64,000 nt of DNA from contig BSWB01000002.1 of NCBI GenBank assembly GCA_033239125.1, forward strand, positions 4,187,001-4,251,000, given 5' to 3'. Shown piece by piece: positions 1 to 9,985 of the stretch. How positions within the stretch are numbered: position 1 is the first letter of the stretch; every line of letters begins with the position of its first letter. Below the pieces are notes generated by a model, which saw only the letters and a program-made list of their open reading frames with translations, ran no database searches and had not been told where the DNA came from. The stretch comes from Fagopyrum homotropicum (Eukaryota > Streptophyta > Magnoliopsida > Caryophyllales > Polygonaceae). A program made the position numbers and the translations under genes.

Positions 1-2978
1 TTATCGGTGCTAGCATGTCCTCCGCAAGGAAGTGAATGACAATGCCTTATGACGCTATTAACTTCATCTTCCGGAATGCACCTTCGAAGCATCCCATCCG
101 GTCCGCGCTTGAATAGCAGCGGCTCATCCCAGTAGTAATGTCGTACTTCCTTGAAGAATCTCTTCTTTTGAGAGTACGTCAATCCGGGCGGTATTTCCTG
201 GCAAACAAGATAATTCACAATATCAGCATACCAAGGACCTTTATTATCAGAAAGTTGGTGGAGGGAATGATCCGCCAACTGTGGGTGAATGTCAGAGAAG
301 GGAGTAGAGAAATTGTTATTCTCAGCAATCTCAGTTGACATCGTCTCGCTATCGACCTCGGTCGAGGCGCAGAGGCGTTGACCGAGGTGTTCTTCAGACG
401 CCTCGCTCCGTCCAGAAGGTGCCTCGGTCGAGATACTTCTACTGGAACCGAGACTGGAGATCTTCGTTTCTTGGACTAGCTTCTCAGTTATAGCTCCTGG
501 ATCTTCTTCCAGTGCCTTCAAGCTCCGTATATCTGCATCACAAGAAGCATCTATACCTTCCTCCATTAAACTGAAGCTAATAACTCTTTCGAGTGGATCA
601 TTAATAAGGATAGAGCTCACCAATTCCCTTGATTCTTCTTCATCGTAGATGTTGAAGATATCATCAGTTAGTTGCTCCCCTTTCATGGCTGCAAGTAGTG
701 CGAACTCCACCTCATCGCCACCAACGTTGAATTTCAACTTGGCGTTCTTGCAATCCACATTGCAACCCGAAGTTGCTAGAAATGGCCTCCCGAGAATGAT
801 AGGAACAGGGTAATCTGCGGGAATGTCAAGTACGACAAAATCTATAGGTAGATAGAAGTTACCTAACTTGACCGGAACGTCCTCCAAAATGCCCACGGGA
901 TGGGTGATGGAGCGATCCGCCATGTAAAGTCGAATCTTGACCGGCTTGGGCTCTCCAAGACCGATCTTAGTGCATAGCTCCAGCGGGATGATACTCACGC
1001 TGGCTCCTAGATCACAAAGGGCTTCACAAGTGACATCCCCGACTTGAATGGGGATGCAAAATGAGCCGGGATCTCTCAACTTAGGTGGCATCTTTTCCTT
1101 CATGATCTTGATAAGCTCCGAAGATTTATATGTCATCCTAACTTCACCAACATCCTCCAGTTTCCTCTTCCTTGATAAGATCTCTTTTAAGAATTTCCCA
1201 TAGGCGGGCATACCTAAAATAGCATCAAGGAAAGGAATATTAATATGTAGCTTATTCATCAAGTCAAGAAACTTACCAAAGTGCTTGTCAAGATGTGCTC
1301 TGGCTCTGGACTGAGGGAATGGAAGTGGCGGTTTATATGCAGGAGGTGGAACATAAGTTTCTGTCGTTCCTCCTACTTTCTGTTGCGCCGCCTCGGTTGG
1401 CATCTCGGTCGAGGTGTTCTTCGACTGGATCTGGACCGAGGTGGTCTGCGTCGAGCGAGGTACTGGATCTGCAGTTTTGAGTCCACTCCTCGTCGTTATG
1501 GCCATGCACTGGCCCTTAGGGTTAGTTTCCGTCTTTGCTGGAAGCTTCCCCGGATCTCTTGGCGCTTCATTCGCCCTATTAGCAAGTTGTTGTTCGAAGG
1601 ACTTTTGGGCCCTCGAAAATGAAGTCATAGAATTCTCCATAGCACTAAGCTTGATCAAGATTGCCTCCAGGACTGCGTCCTTCTTTTCCGGCTGAGACGA
1701 ACTTGATCCTTGCCCTTGGCTTTTCAATGGAGTAGAAGAAGAAAAAGGAGAAGAGAGGAAAGGGTTAGAGGAATCATTAGAGTTGGAGTTTGAGTGGTTG
1801 TTACCGTGATTTTGGTTATTCGCCCTCCAATTGTTGCTATTGGATCCTCTATTGTTGTTGTTGTAGTTATTGTTTCGGGGTCCGTTGTTGTTGTTACGGT
1901 ACCCGTTATTGTTGTTGTTGTTCCTTTGCCCTTGCTCTTCCTTCTTAGTTTGAGCCATCAAGAGCTCCTTTAATTGCTTCACGTCGTTCTTCAAGGACGT
2001 GAGTTGGTTATTGTTGGGTTGAGTCTCTTGAAAGTTGACTCTTTTAACTCCACCTTCAGCTCCTTGGTGGGTGTATTTCTCCATGTGCAAGGCTTGCTTC
2101 TCAATGAAGTCCCAAGCCTCGTCAACCGCCATGTCCATGAAGGTACCGGCGGAGAGTAGTTGGAGATTGAACTGGGTGCTTCCATCCAGCCCTTTGAAGT
2201 AGATCTCCAACAACTCAATCTTTGGAATCCCATGATGTGGGCAATCCAAAAGGATATCCTTGAACCGCTCCCAAGATTTGGACAAGCTCTCCTTGTCCTT
2301 CATGATGAAAGCATTGATCTTCCCTCTCATTTCAGCAGTCTTTGAGGGGGGAAAGAATTTGGTCAAGAATTCTGTAGTCATCTCCTCCCATGTGCTAATT
2401 TTTCCTGGAGGAAGAGATTGATACCAAGTAAGAGCTCTATCTTTCAAAGAAAAGTAAAAAGGTCTTAGCTTGTAGTTGTTGTTCTCAATTCTGGACGGCC
2501 GCAAGGTTTCCATCAAGATCTCGTAGTTTTGAAGATGTTGATGCGGCGACTCCTTCTCTAGTCCTCCGAATTGACATTGGCGAATCATGGCTAGAACTTG
2601 CGGTCGAAGTTCATAGTCATGATCCGCTGGATCTCCTAGGTTCACTCCTGGACGCCTCAGTTGTTGATTAGGGTCCATCCTTTGACCTAGAGTTTGTGGA
2701 ATTCCTGCAAGAAGAACATCTCGGACTGGCATCCGAGGTGGAAGTACCTCGGCCGGGGCATCGGGTACTGGAATCTGCCTCGGTCGAGGATCAACTACTG
2801 GATCCTCCCTCGGTCGAAGTAGAATCTGGTCCCGAATGGCTGCAATCTCAGCTTCGATTGCTGCAGTCCTGGCATGATTCTCTTCTTTTTCTTGCCTTAG
2901 CTCTTCTTTACTGAGACGTAGCAGCTCCTGCGTCTCTCTTAATTGGGCCGCAAGATCGCGATCGTCTTGTTGGGCCAT
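1..2978 (-). CDS. Gag-protease-integrase polyprotein lacking RT/RNase H (partial)
   Basis: I read one uninterrupted frame of 992 codons from ATG at 2978 to the window edge. Residues about 1-30 form a charged, probably helical start. Residues about 170-310 are a retrotransposon gag domain (TWYQSLPPG, FFPPSKTAEMRGKI). An Asn-rich linker follows at about 350-410. The aspartic protease has DLGAS at about 656-660 and IILGRPFLA from about 727. WYADIVNYL at about 916 and the HCHSLPCGGH zinc-finger motif near 980 are the start of integrase. In normal Athila-type Pol about 700 residues of reverse transcriptase and RNase H lie between protease and integrase. Here there are only about 180 residues of acidic, Ser-rich linker, yet the frame is kept. 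The rest of integrase is outside the window. Start chosen as the first ATG of the frame after the leader. Confidence 0.9.
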   Translation of the reverse strand, partial: MAQQDDRDLAAQLRETQELLRLSKEELRQEKEENHARTAAIEAEIAAIRDQILLRPREDPVVDPRPRQIPVPDAPAEVLPPRMPVRDVLLAGIPQTLGQRMDPNQQLRRPGVNLGDPADHDYELRPQVLAMIRQCQFGGLEKESPHQHLQNYEILMETLRPSRIENNNYKLRPFYFSLKDRALTWYQSLPPGKISTWEEMTTEFLTKFFPPSKTAEMRGKINAFIMKDKESLSKSWERFKDILLDCPHHGIPKIELLEIYFKGLDGSTQFNLQLLSAGTFMDMAVDEAWDFIEKQALHMEKYTHQGAEGGVKRVNFQETQPNNNQLTSLKNDVKQLKELLMAQTKKEEQGQRNNNNNNGYRNNNNGPRNNNYNNNNRGSNSNNWRANNQNHGNNHSNSNSNDSSNPFLSSPFSSSTPLKSQGQGSSSSQPEKKDAVLEAILIKLSAMENSMTSFSRAQKSFEQQLANRANEAPRDPGKLPAKTETNPKGQCMAITTRSGLKTADPVPRSTQTTSVQIQSKNTSTEMPTEAAQQKVGGTTETYVPPPAYKPPLPFPQSRARAHLDKHFGKFLDLMNKLHINIPFLDAILGMPAYGKFLKEILSRKRKLEDVGEVRMTYKSSELIKIMKEKMPPKLRDPGSFCIPIQVGDVTCEALCDLGASVSIIPLELCTKIGLGEPKPVKIRLYMADRSITHPVGILEDVPVKLGNFYLPIDFVVLDIPADYPVPIILGRPFLATSGCNVDCKNAKLKFNVGGDEVEFALLAAMKGEQLTDDIFNIYDEEESRELVSSILINDPLERVISFSLMEEGIDASCDADIRSLKALEEDPGAITEKLVQETKISSLGSSRSISTEAPSGRSEASEEHLGQRLCASTEVDSETMSTEIAENNNFSTPFSDIHPQLADHSLHQLSDNKGPWYADIVNYLVCQEIPPGLTYSQKKRFFKEVRHYYWDEPLLFKRGPDGMLRRCIPEDEVNSVIRHCHSLPCGGHASTD

Positions 2979-3166
2979 CTTCGCTTCTCTTAAGCGTCGC
3001 TTGTATGTCTTTTCTGGTTCGGGATCGTAAGGAACGATTTCCTTCCCAGTGCGGGTTCTTCGCATATACCTAAGAAAGAACCTGCGAAAGTTACTCAAGT
3101 AGAGTGGTTAGACAAAAAGGGGCAAATGCCCCAAGAGCAAACCGTACCGGCTCGGTCTAGACCAAG

Positions 3167-3184
3167 TCCCCGGCAACGGCGCCA
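3167..3184 (-). other. Primer-binding site (tRNA-Asp type)
   Basis: On the minus strand the 18 bases read TGGCGCCGTTGCCGGGGA, complementary to the 3' end of plant tRNA-Asp as typically used by Athila/Tat elements. It lies 6 bases inside the LTR end, the expected place for minus-strand DNA priming. Confidence 0.85.
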
Positions 3185-3533
3185 AAAACTTGTTCGCTCC
3201 AAACGGTGTGTGCAAGCTTTAAATTTATAACCCTAGACTTAAGCTTAAAACAAGGATGCGAACCCGCAGTGTACGGGTCAATCGTAGTAAAAGCAAGAAA
3301 ATTTCAGGGGTCGATCACAGGGACTCGGTGAAACAGAGTCAATACGGTATGCTATGTCAATTCTAACCACAAGAGCAATTAACACAATCAAAGATGAATA
3401 AGATGTCAAATAAAGCAAACATGTAATTCTAGGGATTAAAGCGTCTAGTTGTGGTTCCAACTCAAGATCTGTAGATAAGCGGACAAAGCTGAGATTTTTG
3501 CGTGGGGAAGGTGTTTCTAAAGTGGAGTAGATC

Positions 3534-3791
3534 ACCGGGTAAGTCTCACTACACACTAATCCCAAACCGTAACTCCTATTACCGGGTAAGTCTCAAGGAA
3601 TTAAGATAAAGAACTATAACCTCAAACTAACATACCATCTAAGGGAATAGAATCAACCTTTACCGGGTAAGTCTCAGGCTAACTCACAAAGATGGGATGG
3701 AAGCACACTCAAACCCCAATAAAGGATAAACCTTTATTACCTACACTTATGATCGTTGGTACACAAACTAAGGAATTACCGGGTAAGTCTC
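3534..3791. repeat. Four dispersed copies of ACCGGGTAAGTCTCA in the LTR
   Basis: Copies start at 3534, 3581, 3662 and 3778, spaced 47, 81 and 116 bp apart. The 14-15 base core is almost unchanged while the DNA between copies differs, so these are not a plain tandem duplication. Function unknown; protein-binding or RNA-structure elements are possible. Confidence 0.75.
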
Positions 3792-4400
3792 ATCCTAAGC
3801 TTGCTTTGAACCAGGAAAGGTATAATAAGAATAGGATTTGGCAAACTCTAACACTTAACTCTCAGTTATGGATCAGATAAGTCACCTCGGTCAGCCAGTT
3901 TCCACCTCGGCCGAAATGTTCATCGACTGAACGAGGTGCTTAGGGTTAAGGTTAAAGACTCGAACTTTCAGGATCCCACTGGAATCTAAGATTATTCTAT
4001 CATTGTTTTTCCCACAACCTTCAGCCAATCACCCTAGAATCACACAAGGAAATTAGCCACTCATCATCATCATAAAAGTATTAAATGTAAGGGAAGAAGG
4101 TGAATATTTGAACAAAGAAGAATTTAATGAAAAGACTTCAATAACTGAAACAAATATCACACAAAAGCGTTCCTTGGATAATAATCCAACAAGACAAGAC
4201 AACAATTGAGGGAATTGAAGACAATCTTACAAAACCCTTCAATAAAAGCTATAAAAGCTATGGACTTCAATCTTCCTTCAACCTTCAAAAAGGTTCTTCA
4301 ACTCTCTCCCAAATTGGAGTACGCGGCTGCTGCGTATTTTTCGGTGTAGGCGGATTACTTGCGCTGATAGCGGATGTTGGATTTGTGGAAAATCCAACCC

Positions 4401-4410
4401 TTTTTATAGG
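4401..4410 (-). promoter_or_regulatory. LTR TATA box
   Basis: The minus strand reads CCTATAAAAA followed by GGG, a strong plant TATA box about 530 bp inside the LTR. It is the best candidate for the U3/R promoter of the retroelement. Confidence 0.6.
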
Positions 4411-4936
4411 AAAAATAACCCTCCAAAGATAAGAAATCTTAGAAAGATATTATCCCATAAATATAGGTAAAATATATGATTCTGCATATCTCCTTCCTTC
4501 CAGAAGCCAAGCCCAAAAATATAAGATCACTTTCCAACTTTAAAAGATCTCAGCCAAGAATAAAATATTCTCGCCGCGTCCTAGGTATTCGCCTCGGTCG
4601 AGTCGGCCTCTCTGGATCACCTCGGTCGAGATGAATCTCTGGTCAACCGAGGTGACTCAGAATTGGATGTAGAATCTCTCAAAACTGGTCCAAAGTGAAT
4701 CTTTAATTCATGGTTATGCTTCCTGGATGTAGCTCCAAATGACTCATGACTCCTTTTTGATGCAAAACGTACCATATTACCTGCAATTACAACGAAATTA
4801 GGTGTAGACCTCGATTCTCGCAAAGGTAGATGAAATGGTAGTAAAATCACATAATGTACATACAAACATGCAGATTATGAAAGATAAAACGTCCAAACAA
4901 ACCCAAAAATATAGACTATAATTCATGCTATCATCA

Positions 4937-6090
4937 ACTGACCCGAATTCGTGGGTGAAAACCCGAAGAATTCTGGGTGGTGGGCGGTTGACGGGTGATG
5001 AGTTGGGTATGGGTATAGGTGCAACTACCCACCACCCGAACCATCCACCACCCGCCCCACCCGCCCCGCATCACCCGTATAAAGTATATAAAAAAAACTA
5101 AAAATAAAAAACCCTAAATTCTATCCCTTTAAATTATTAAAAATATAAAAATACTAAATTATCGAGAGACAAGAGTGTAACCCCATCACCATTCATATTA
5201 CCCGTTCCTCAATCTGAATTTTTAATATCGATCGCTAATTCGCTAGTCGCTAGACTCGCTAAAACCTTCGGTCCTTTGGCAAATCGTCATACCTGACTAC
5301 CTCAGTTTACCGCCGCCGAGCCACACGCGCCCTTCCCCGTTCGGTCACTCACTTTTGTGCATCGCTAGCTTGATTCTCTCAACGGGTAATTAATCTTTAC
5401 TAGTGTCTTCTCTCCATCCTCTCCTCATATCTATATTCGATCACACACTCCCTTCAACACAACACTCACTTTATGCGTTCAATTAGTTATACGATTCTTA
5501 CATCTTCTTAGTTCTTACTATGTGTTTGGATTAATGTTTTACTTTGATAATTTTGAATTAAGGCAACTTCTTTGCAAGTTGATCCATTAGCTAATCATAG
5601 GTCCCATTACATTTTGCGGGAGCTTGTGCGTATTGTCTCCCTAGCTGTCATTTTAGTTTGATAATTTTAGAATATGAGAGTAGACAGGTTGATGATCAAT
5701 ACTAGTTGTCATTTTAACATGTTGTTTGCGAAAGATTGTAGGATCGTTATATCGAGCTCTAAAGGAGTTTGATTGTAGTATATGTTGATTTACGTTTGTC
5801 GTATGCAAAAATATAGCGTTTATTTGCATAGTTTTGTACAATCTGGAATTAATTTTCTATGTTGGTTTGGAATGTTGGATAATGTTCCGTAATTTAGTAG
5901 ATTTATATTTGTGTTACTTTAAAATATAAATTTACCTTATACATGTAAATGTCTAAAACTGAAAGATATGCTACACAATACATACCCGGTTATTTCATCC
6001 GAAAATCAGGTGGGTGATGGATGGGTGGGTGGCGGGTGAAATGTTTGGCGGGTGGCGGACGAGGTAGGTGAGAGTTGAAGTAAGATGGCA
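4937..6090. mobile_element. Probable hAT-like remnant with GGGT-rich ends
   Basis: Bases 4940-5075 and 5985-6075 are rich in GGGTGG/CCCACC runs, as in subterminal regions of plant hAT elements. The middle (5160-5860) resembles a host 5' leader or intron. The left end abuts the LTR of the retrotransposon, so the outer terminus may have been cut by that insertion. No clear terminal inverted repeat or 8-bp duplication was found. Otherwise this stretch holds no gene I can support. Confidence 0.35.
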
Positions 6091-6221
6091 GTTGGTAGAA
6101 GTGAAACTTCCACCCATAAACCAACTCATTTTCATTCCTAAGTACACTAACAACACATTTCCTATAGTTAGGCATGAAGACTCTTTTGTTCTTCTTTTGA
6201 CGTCTTGAAACAAAGATTAAT

Positions 6222-6345
6222 GGCATTATTCTAGACTTCTAAGGACAATAAAGTAAATTAGTAAATTTAAAAGGCATTATACTAAACTTCTAAGGTCAAT
6301 AAAGTAAATTAGTTAATTTTAAAAGGCATTATTCTTTCCTAAGAG
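6222..6345 (+). promoter_or_regulatory. 51-52-bp promoter repeat upstream of CNL pseudogene 1
   Basis: GGCATTAT-initiated units start at 6222, 6273 and 6325 (period 51-52) and include ACTTCTAAGG and AATAAAGTAAATTAG. Related units occur upstream of the intact CNL at 27666 (27240, 27291, 27342, 27373), and a single diverged copy precedes the one at 14777. The array is therefore part of the shared CNL promoter and varies in copy number. Confidence 0.6.
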
Positions 6346-6686
6346 TAGAGTTGGGTCCGGTTCAAACCAAACCGTCGAACCGGCAGTTTGTGAACCGGCG
6401 TAAACCGGCGGTTTAGGTTCGCCGGTTTGGTCGAATCGGAGGTTTACGGTTTGGGTTTAGGTTTGGCTCTCGGCCAAACCTAAACCGACGGTTTGAACCC
6501 TTTTTTTATTTTTTTTAAATTTTTTTGAAACGTTGCATTTTATTTATTTTATTATTTTTTTTAAATAGTGTGTCAAACCGCCAAACCGCCAGTTTGGCGG
6601 TTTGAGTTGGGCCGGTTTAGGTTTAGGTTTAGGTTTGGCCAAAGGCCAAATCTAAACCGTAGGCTTAGATTTAGGACCCATGTCTA
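6346..6686. mobile_element. Non-autonomous hAT element with 8-bp TSD
   Basis: The 341-bp element starts TAGAGTTGGGTCC and ends GGACCCATGTCTA (imperfect terminal inverted repeat). It is flanked by a perfect 8-bp duplication CCTAAGAG (6338-6345 and 6687-6694), the hAT signature. The interior has AAACCGNCGGTTT-type subterminal repeats at both ends and a poly-A/T middle. It has no coding capacity. The homologous promoter of the 27666 gene (about 27351-27380) has no insertion. Confidence 0.9.
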
Positions 6687-7002
6687 CCTAAGAGAACAAG
6701 TAAACTTGAAAGGCATTATCCTAAAATTCTTAGGACAACAAAGTGTTTATCTTAGATTTCCAATCTCATGTCAAATTTTTTCCTTGAAGAAAGATTAATG
6801 ACTTATCCTTTATTCCTTTATTGAGTGCGAGAATGTACCTTGATTTAAACAATCAAAGAGTAATCAACAACCTAGTTGTGTTTCTTGAATAATTGTCAAA
6901 AAAAAGTAAGGAATAAGAAGTGGGTATTATTAAGGGGTCGAGAAGTATGCAAGAGTATACGGATATTAAAACATAAAAAACAACCACAATACAACAATCA
7001 AT

Positions 7003-9985
7003 ATGGCCGAATCAGCTTTGTTCAGCGTTGCTTCAAAGCTTCTTTCCACAATTGCTTTCCCAGTATTTGATAAGGCTTATGCAAAGGCTAGTTCAATCTG
7101 GGAAGGTAGGGATGAACTCGATAAAGATGTGTTGTATGATGCAGATGTTCTGTTCGATGAGGTCGCTATTGATGATATGCATAAGAAAGATATCAAGAAG
7201 GGAGAAAACAAGGTGCAATTATTGAAAAAAGGTACGGGTTTCTTGCTTTAAGCTGAACTCAATCGTGTCTAGAAACTCTATTGCTGAGAGAGTTAAGGTT
7301 ATCATGGAGATTTTGCTTGAGATCTCCTCTGATATGGCTGGATTAGGATTTGTGTTATGTGACAAGGAGGTAGAGACACCAATGGGAATGGGGAGAAGTC
7401 AAGATCCGGATCATAGATTCAGATAATGTCATAGGTAGAGACAAGGAAAAGAAAGTCATCTTAGAAATGCTCTCTAACGAGTTAAATGATACTCTTAGGG
7501 TTATTGCCGTAGTTGGAATAGGGGGAATGGGGAAAACAACTTTTTCCGAACTAATTTTTAACGATAATGCGGTTAAAAAGAAGTTCTAAAAGATGTGGTT
7601 TGCATGCATTTCTGATACATCCGATGATAAAGAAGTTCTTGGGAAAATCTTTCAATCAACATGTGAAGAAAGCTATGTTGACTACTCTATCAGCCAACTA
7701 CAAGCCAAAATTAGGGAGTCGATTGAGGGTAAGAACTTTTTACTTATTTTGGATGATGTGTGGGATGATGACCATGTTAGGTGGCTAAACCGAATGACTT
7801 TGTTCAGAAAGTGCGCAAAAGGAAGCAAGATTATCGTCACTACGAGATCTTCTTCAGTTACAATGGCTAAGGATGCACTAGAAACTCTCAATTTAGGTGG
7901 CTTGTCGGAGGATAATTCATGGGAACTATTTAAAAAGCTTTCCTTTTCTCCGGGAAAAGAAAACGAGCAAAGATGGATAGATATTGGAAGAGAGATTGTT
8001 TAGAAGTGTGTGAATGTTCCTCCAGTTATAAGAAGTATAGGTAGCCTTCTTTACACAAAAACTACCATCCAAGAATTGGAATCAATTAGAGATCTAGAGC
8101 TTTCAAAGATAGAGGAGCCAAGTGGTGATTCTATTATGAATGCACTGAGGTTGAGTTATGCACACTTGCCGTCAAATTCGAAGCATTGTTTTGCTTATTG
8201 TTGCATGTTTTCGAAAGATTTTGAGTTTGATGTAAAGAAGTTAATCTACATATGGATTGCCCAAGGATATGTTGAGGAAAACCACCGAATGCAAATAGTT
8301 GAGGAAGTAGGTTATTCATATTTCATGGATTTGTTAAGAAGGAGTTTTTTTTTCAAGAAGCTCAAGAAAATGATTTGGGTGAAGTTCAAAGTTGCAAAAT
8401 GCATGATCTAGTTCATGATTTGGCACAATGCGTAGCAGGAGAGGAAATTGCAATGGTAAGCGAGCCGTCCAATCCTTTTAACAAGAGAGTAAGACATGCA
8501 AGTGTTGTTAGGAAGGATGATGATATCAAAAAAATTGTTGCAGGAGAGCTTAACTTAGACCTTCACTCGACAACTCTTCGACTAAAGATGGGAGATGATT
8601 TCCGGGAAATTCTAGGACGACCACTTGATTACAAGCGGATACGTTCAATTGTTTTATGTGAATGTTTCCAATATGGGCACACTCTTAATCAACAATTTAT
8701 CAAGTTCAAGTGTTTGCGTGCATTGAGCATCCCCGGTTAGGAGTTTCGAATGTTTTGAGTTGTGTTGAGGAGTTGAAGCAAAAAACGGTTTCAAAATCCT
8801 TCCCGATTCCTTGACAAACCTGGTGAATTTGCTTACAGTAGACCTTGAAGGTTGTAATGCCCTTGAAGCATTGCCAAGTAATTTCAGAAATTTGAGGAAT
8901 TTAAGATATTTGGATATTAGTGAATGTTGGAAGATGAAGCACATGCCACCGGGAATTGGAGAAACGAGTTGTTTATACTTGAGTGATTTTAAGATAGGAA
9001 TTACAATCAAGGGAATAAAAAGGAGTAAAATTGATGCAGTGAGTGGACTCTAGCAGCTTAGAGGAAAGTTGAAGATTGAGTTTGATAGAGACAGAGAAAG
9101 GGATGGAGATGACAATTGTCAACTACCTATGTCTCTAGAAGAGGTAGTGATAAACAACTACCCATGCATGAAGATACCAATAAAATGGAGCAATTACAAT
9201 TCCTTACTACCTAAACTTGCATTTCTAACATTGGACTTTTGTTCTCAAGTGAAGTATCTCCCAGTGTTGAGGCGTCTTCCGTATCTCAAGAGTCTTGTTT
9301 TGTATAACATGGTGGAACTAGAATACGTGGAAGAGGAAAATGAGGAGAAACATATAATGAATTGTTTTTCCCTCCGTTGGAGATTTTGGAGTTAATGAAT
9401 CTACCAAAGTTGAAGGGAATGGGGTGGAGCAGCAAAACCATGTTTCCTCGGGTTTCCACACTATCTATTTGTAGTTGTCCATTGCTCGAGTCTTTCCCGC
9501 TATGTCCATGTGTTGAGATGCTATGTCTCATGGACTCGGGTAGAGTGGCACAATGTTTGATGTCGCCGTCTTCATCTCTTGAAGCTTTTACATGTCTTCG
9601 GAATCTATTAATTAAATTCGATGACAACTTGGAGATTATGCACCTTACATCATCACCCCATCTCCAACATATATCGATCTTAAACTGCACACAGCTTACG
9701 AGTTTTCATGCTAAAGCACTTTCATCTCTTCGGGAACTTGAAATTAAATTTTGTAGAAGATTGAAGAAACTACACATTTTGAATCTCAATGTCCTCGAGA
9801 AATTGGTGATTAGAGGATGCGATGCAGAGTTACACATGTGGGAGTGCAAAAAGGTGTGTGGCAATGTGGATTGGGTCTTCCTTCCCAATCTTACAAGGCT
9901 AGAAGTCAATCACATTCCAGAGAAGATCCCCAACTACCTTGAACATCGTTGGACCCTCGGCAAATTAGAAATCATCAAAATATAG
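7003..9985 (+). pseudogene. CC-NB-ARC-LRR resistance gene, decayed copy 1
   Basis: This is a full-length relative of the intact genes at 14777 and 27666, from MAESALFSVASKLL to the LRR end, but with many lesions. About 102 bp of the coiled coil is missing in frame near 7125. An extra A in the A-run at about 7225-7230 shifts the frame. There are stops TAA at 7587-7589 (before KMWFACISD), TAG at 8001-8003 and TAG at 9051-9053. An expanded T-run at about 8344-8352 causes a further shift, and more shifts fall near 8740 and 9360. P-loop, LDDVWD, VNVPP, HCFAYCCMF, MHD and LRR segments are still recognisable across frames. A full receptor cannot be made from it. Its upstream region resembles that of the 27666 gene, interrupted by the hAT element. 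Confidence 0.93.

Larger units (their letters stand above)
1..4936 (-). mobile_element. Athila-like Ty3/gypsy LTR retrotransposon, 5' part
   Basis: The element lies on the minus strand and runs off the left edge. In order from the right it has a TG...CA-bounded LTR (3191-4936), a primer-binding site (3167-3184), an untranslated leader and an open gag-pol frame that reaches base 1. The gag type, the DLGAS/ILGRP protease and the integrase zinc finger match the Athila branch of Ty3/gypsy. The second LTR, and therefore the target-site duplication, are outside the window. The base after the LTR is 4937 (flank starts actga). The polyprotein lacks reverse transcriptase and RNase H, so this is a non-autonomous derivative. 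Confidence 0.9.
3191..4936 (-). repeat. 5' LTR of the Athila-like element
   Basis: The 1746-bp segment is bounded by TG...CA. On the minus strand it begins TGATGATAGCATGAA and ends GGAGCGAACA, next to the primer-binding site. It holds a TATA box (4401-4410), four copies of an ACCGGGTAAGTCTCA motif (3534-3791) and several CCTCGGTCGA motifs. Boundaries rest on the TG/CA termini and the PBS because the partner LTR is not visible. Confidence 0.8.

Noticed and set aside
1281..2914. Several plus-strand open frames of 60-113 codons
   Set aside because: They are antisense shadows of the gag-protease frame on the minus strand.
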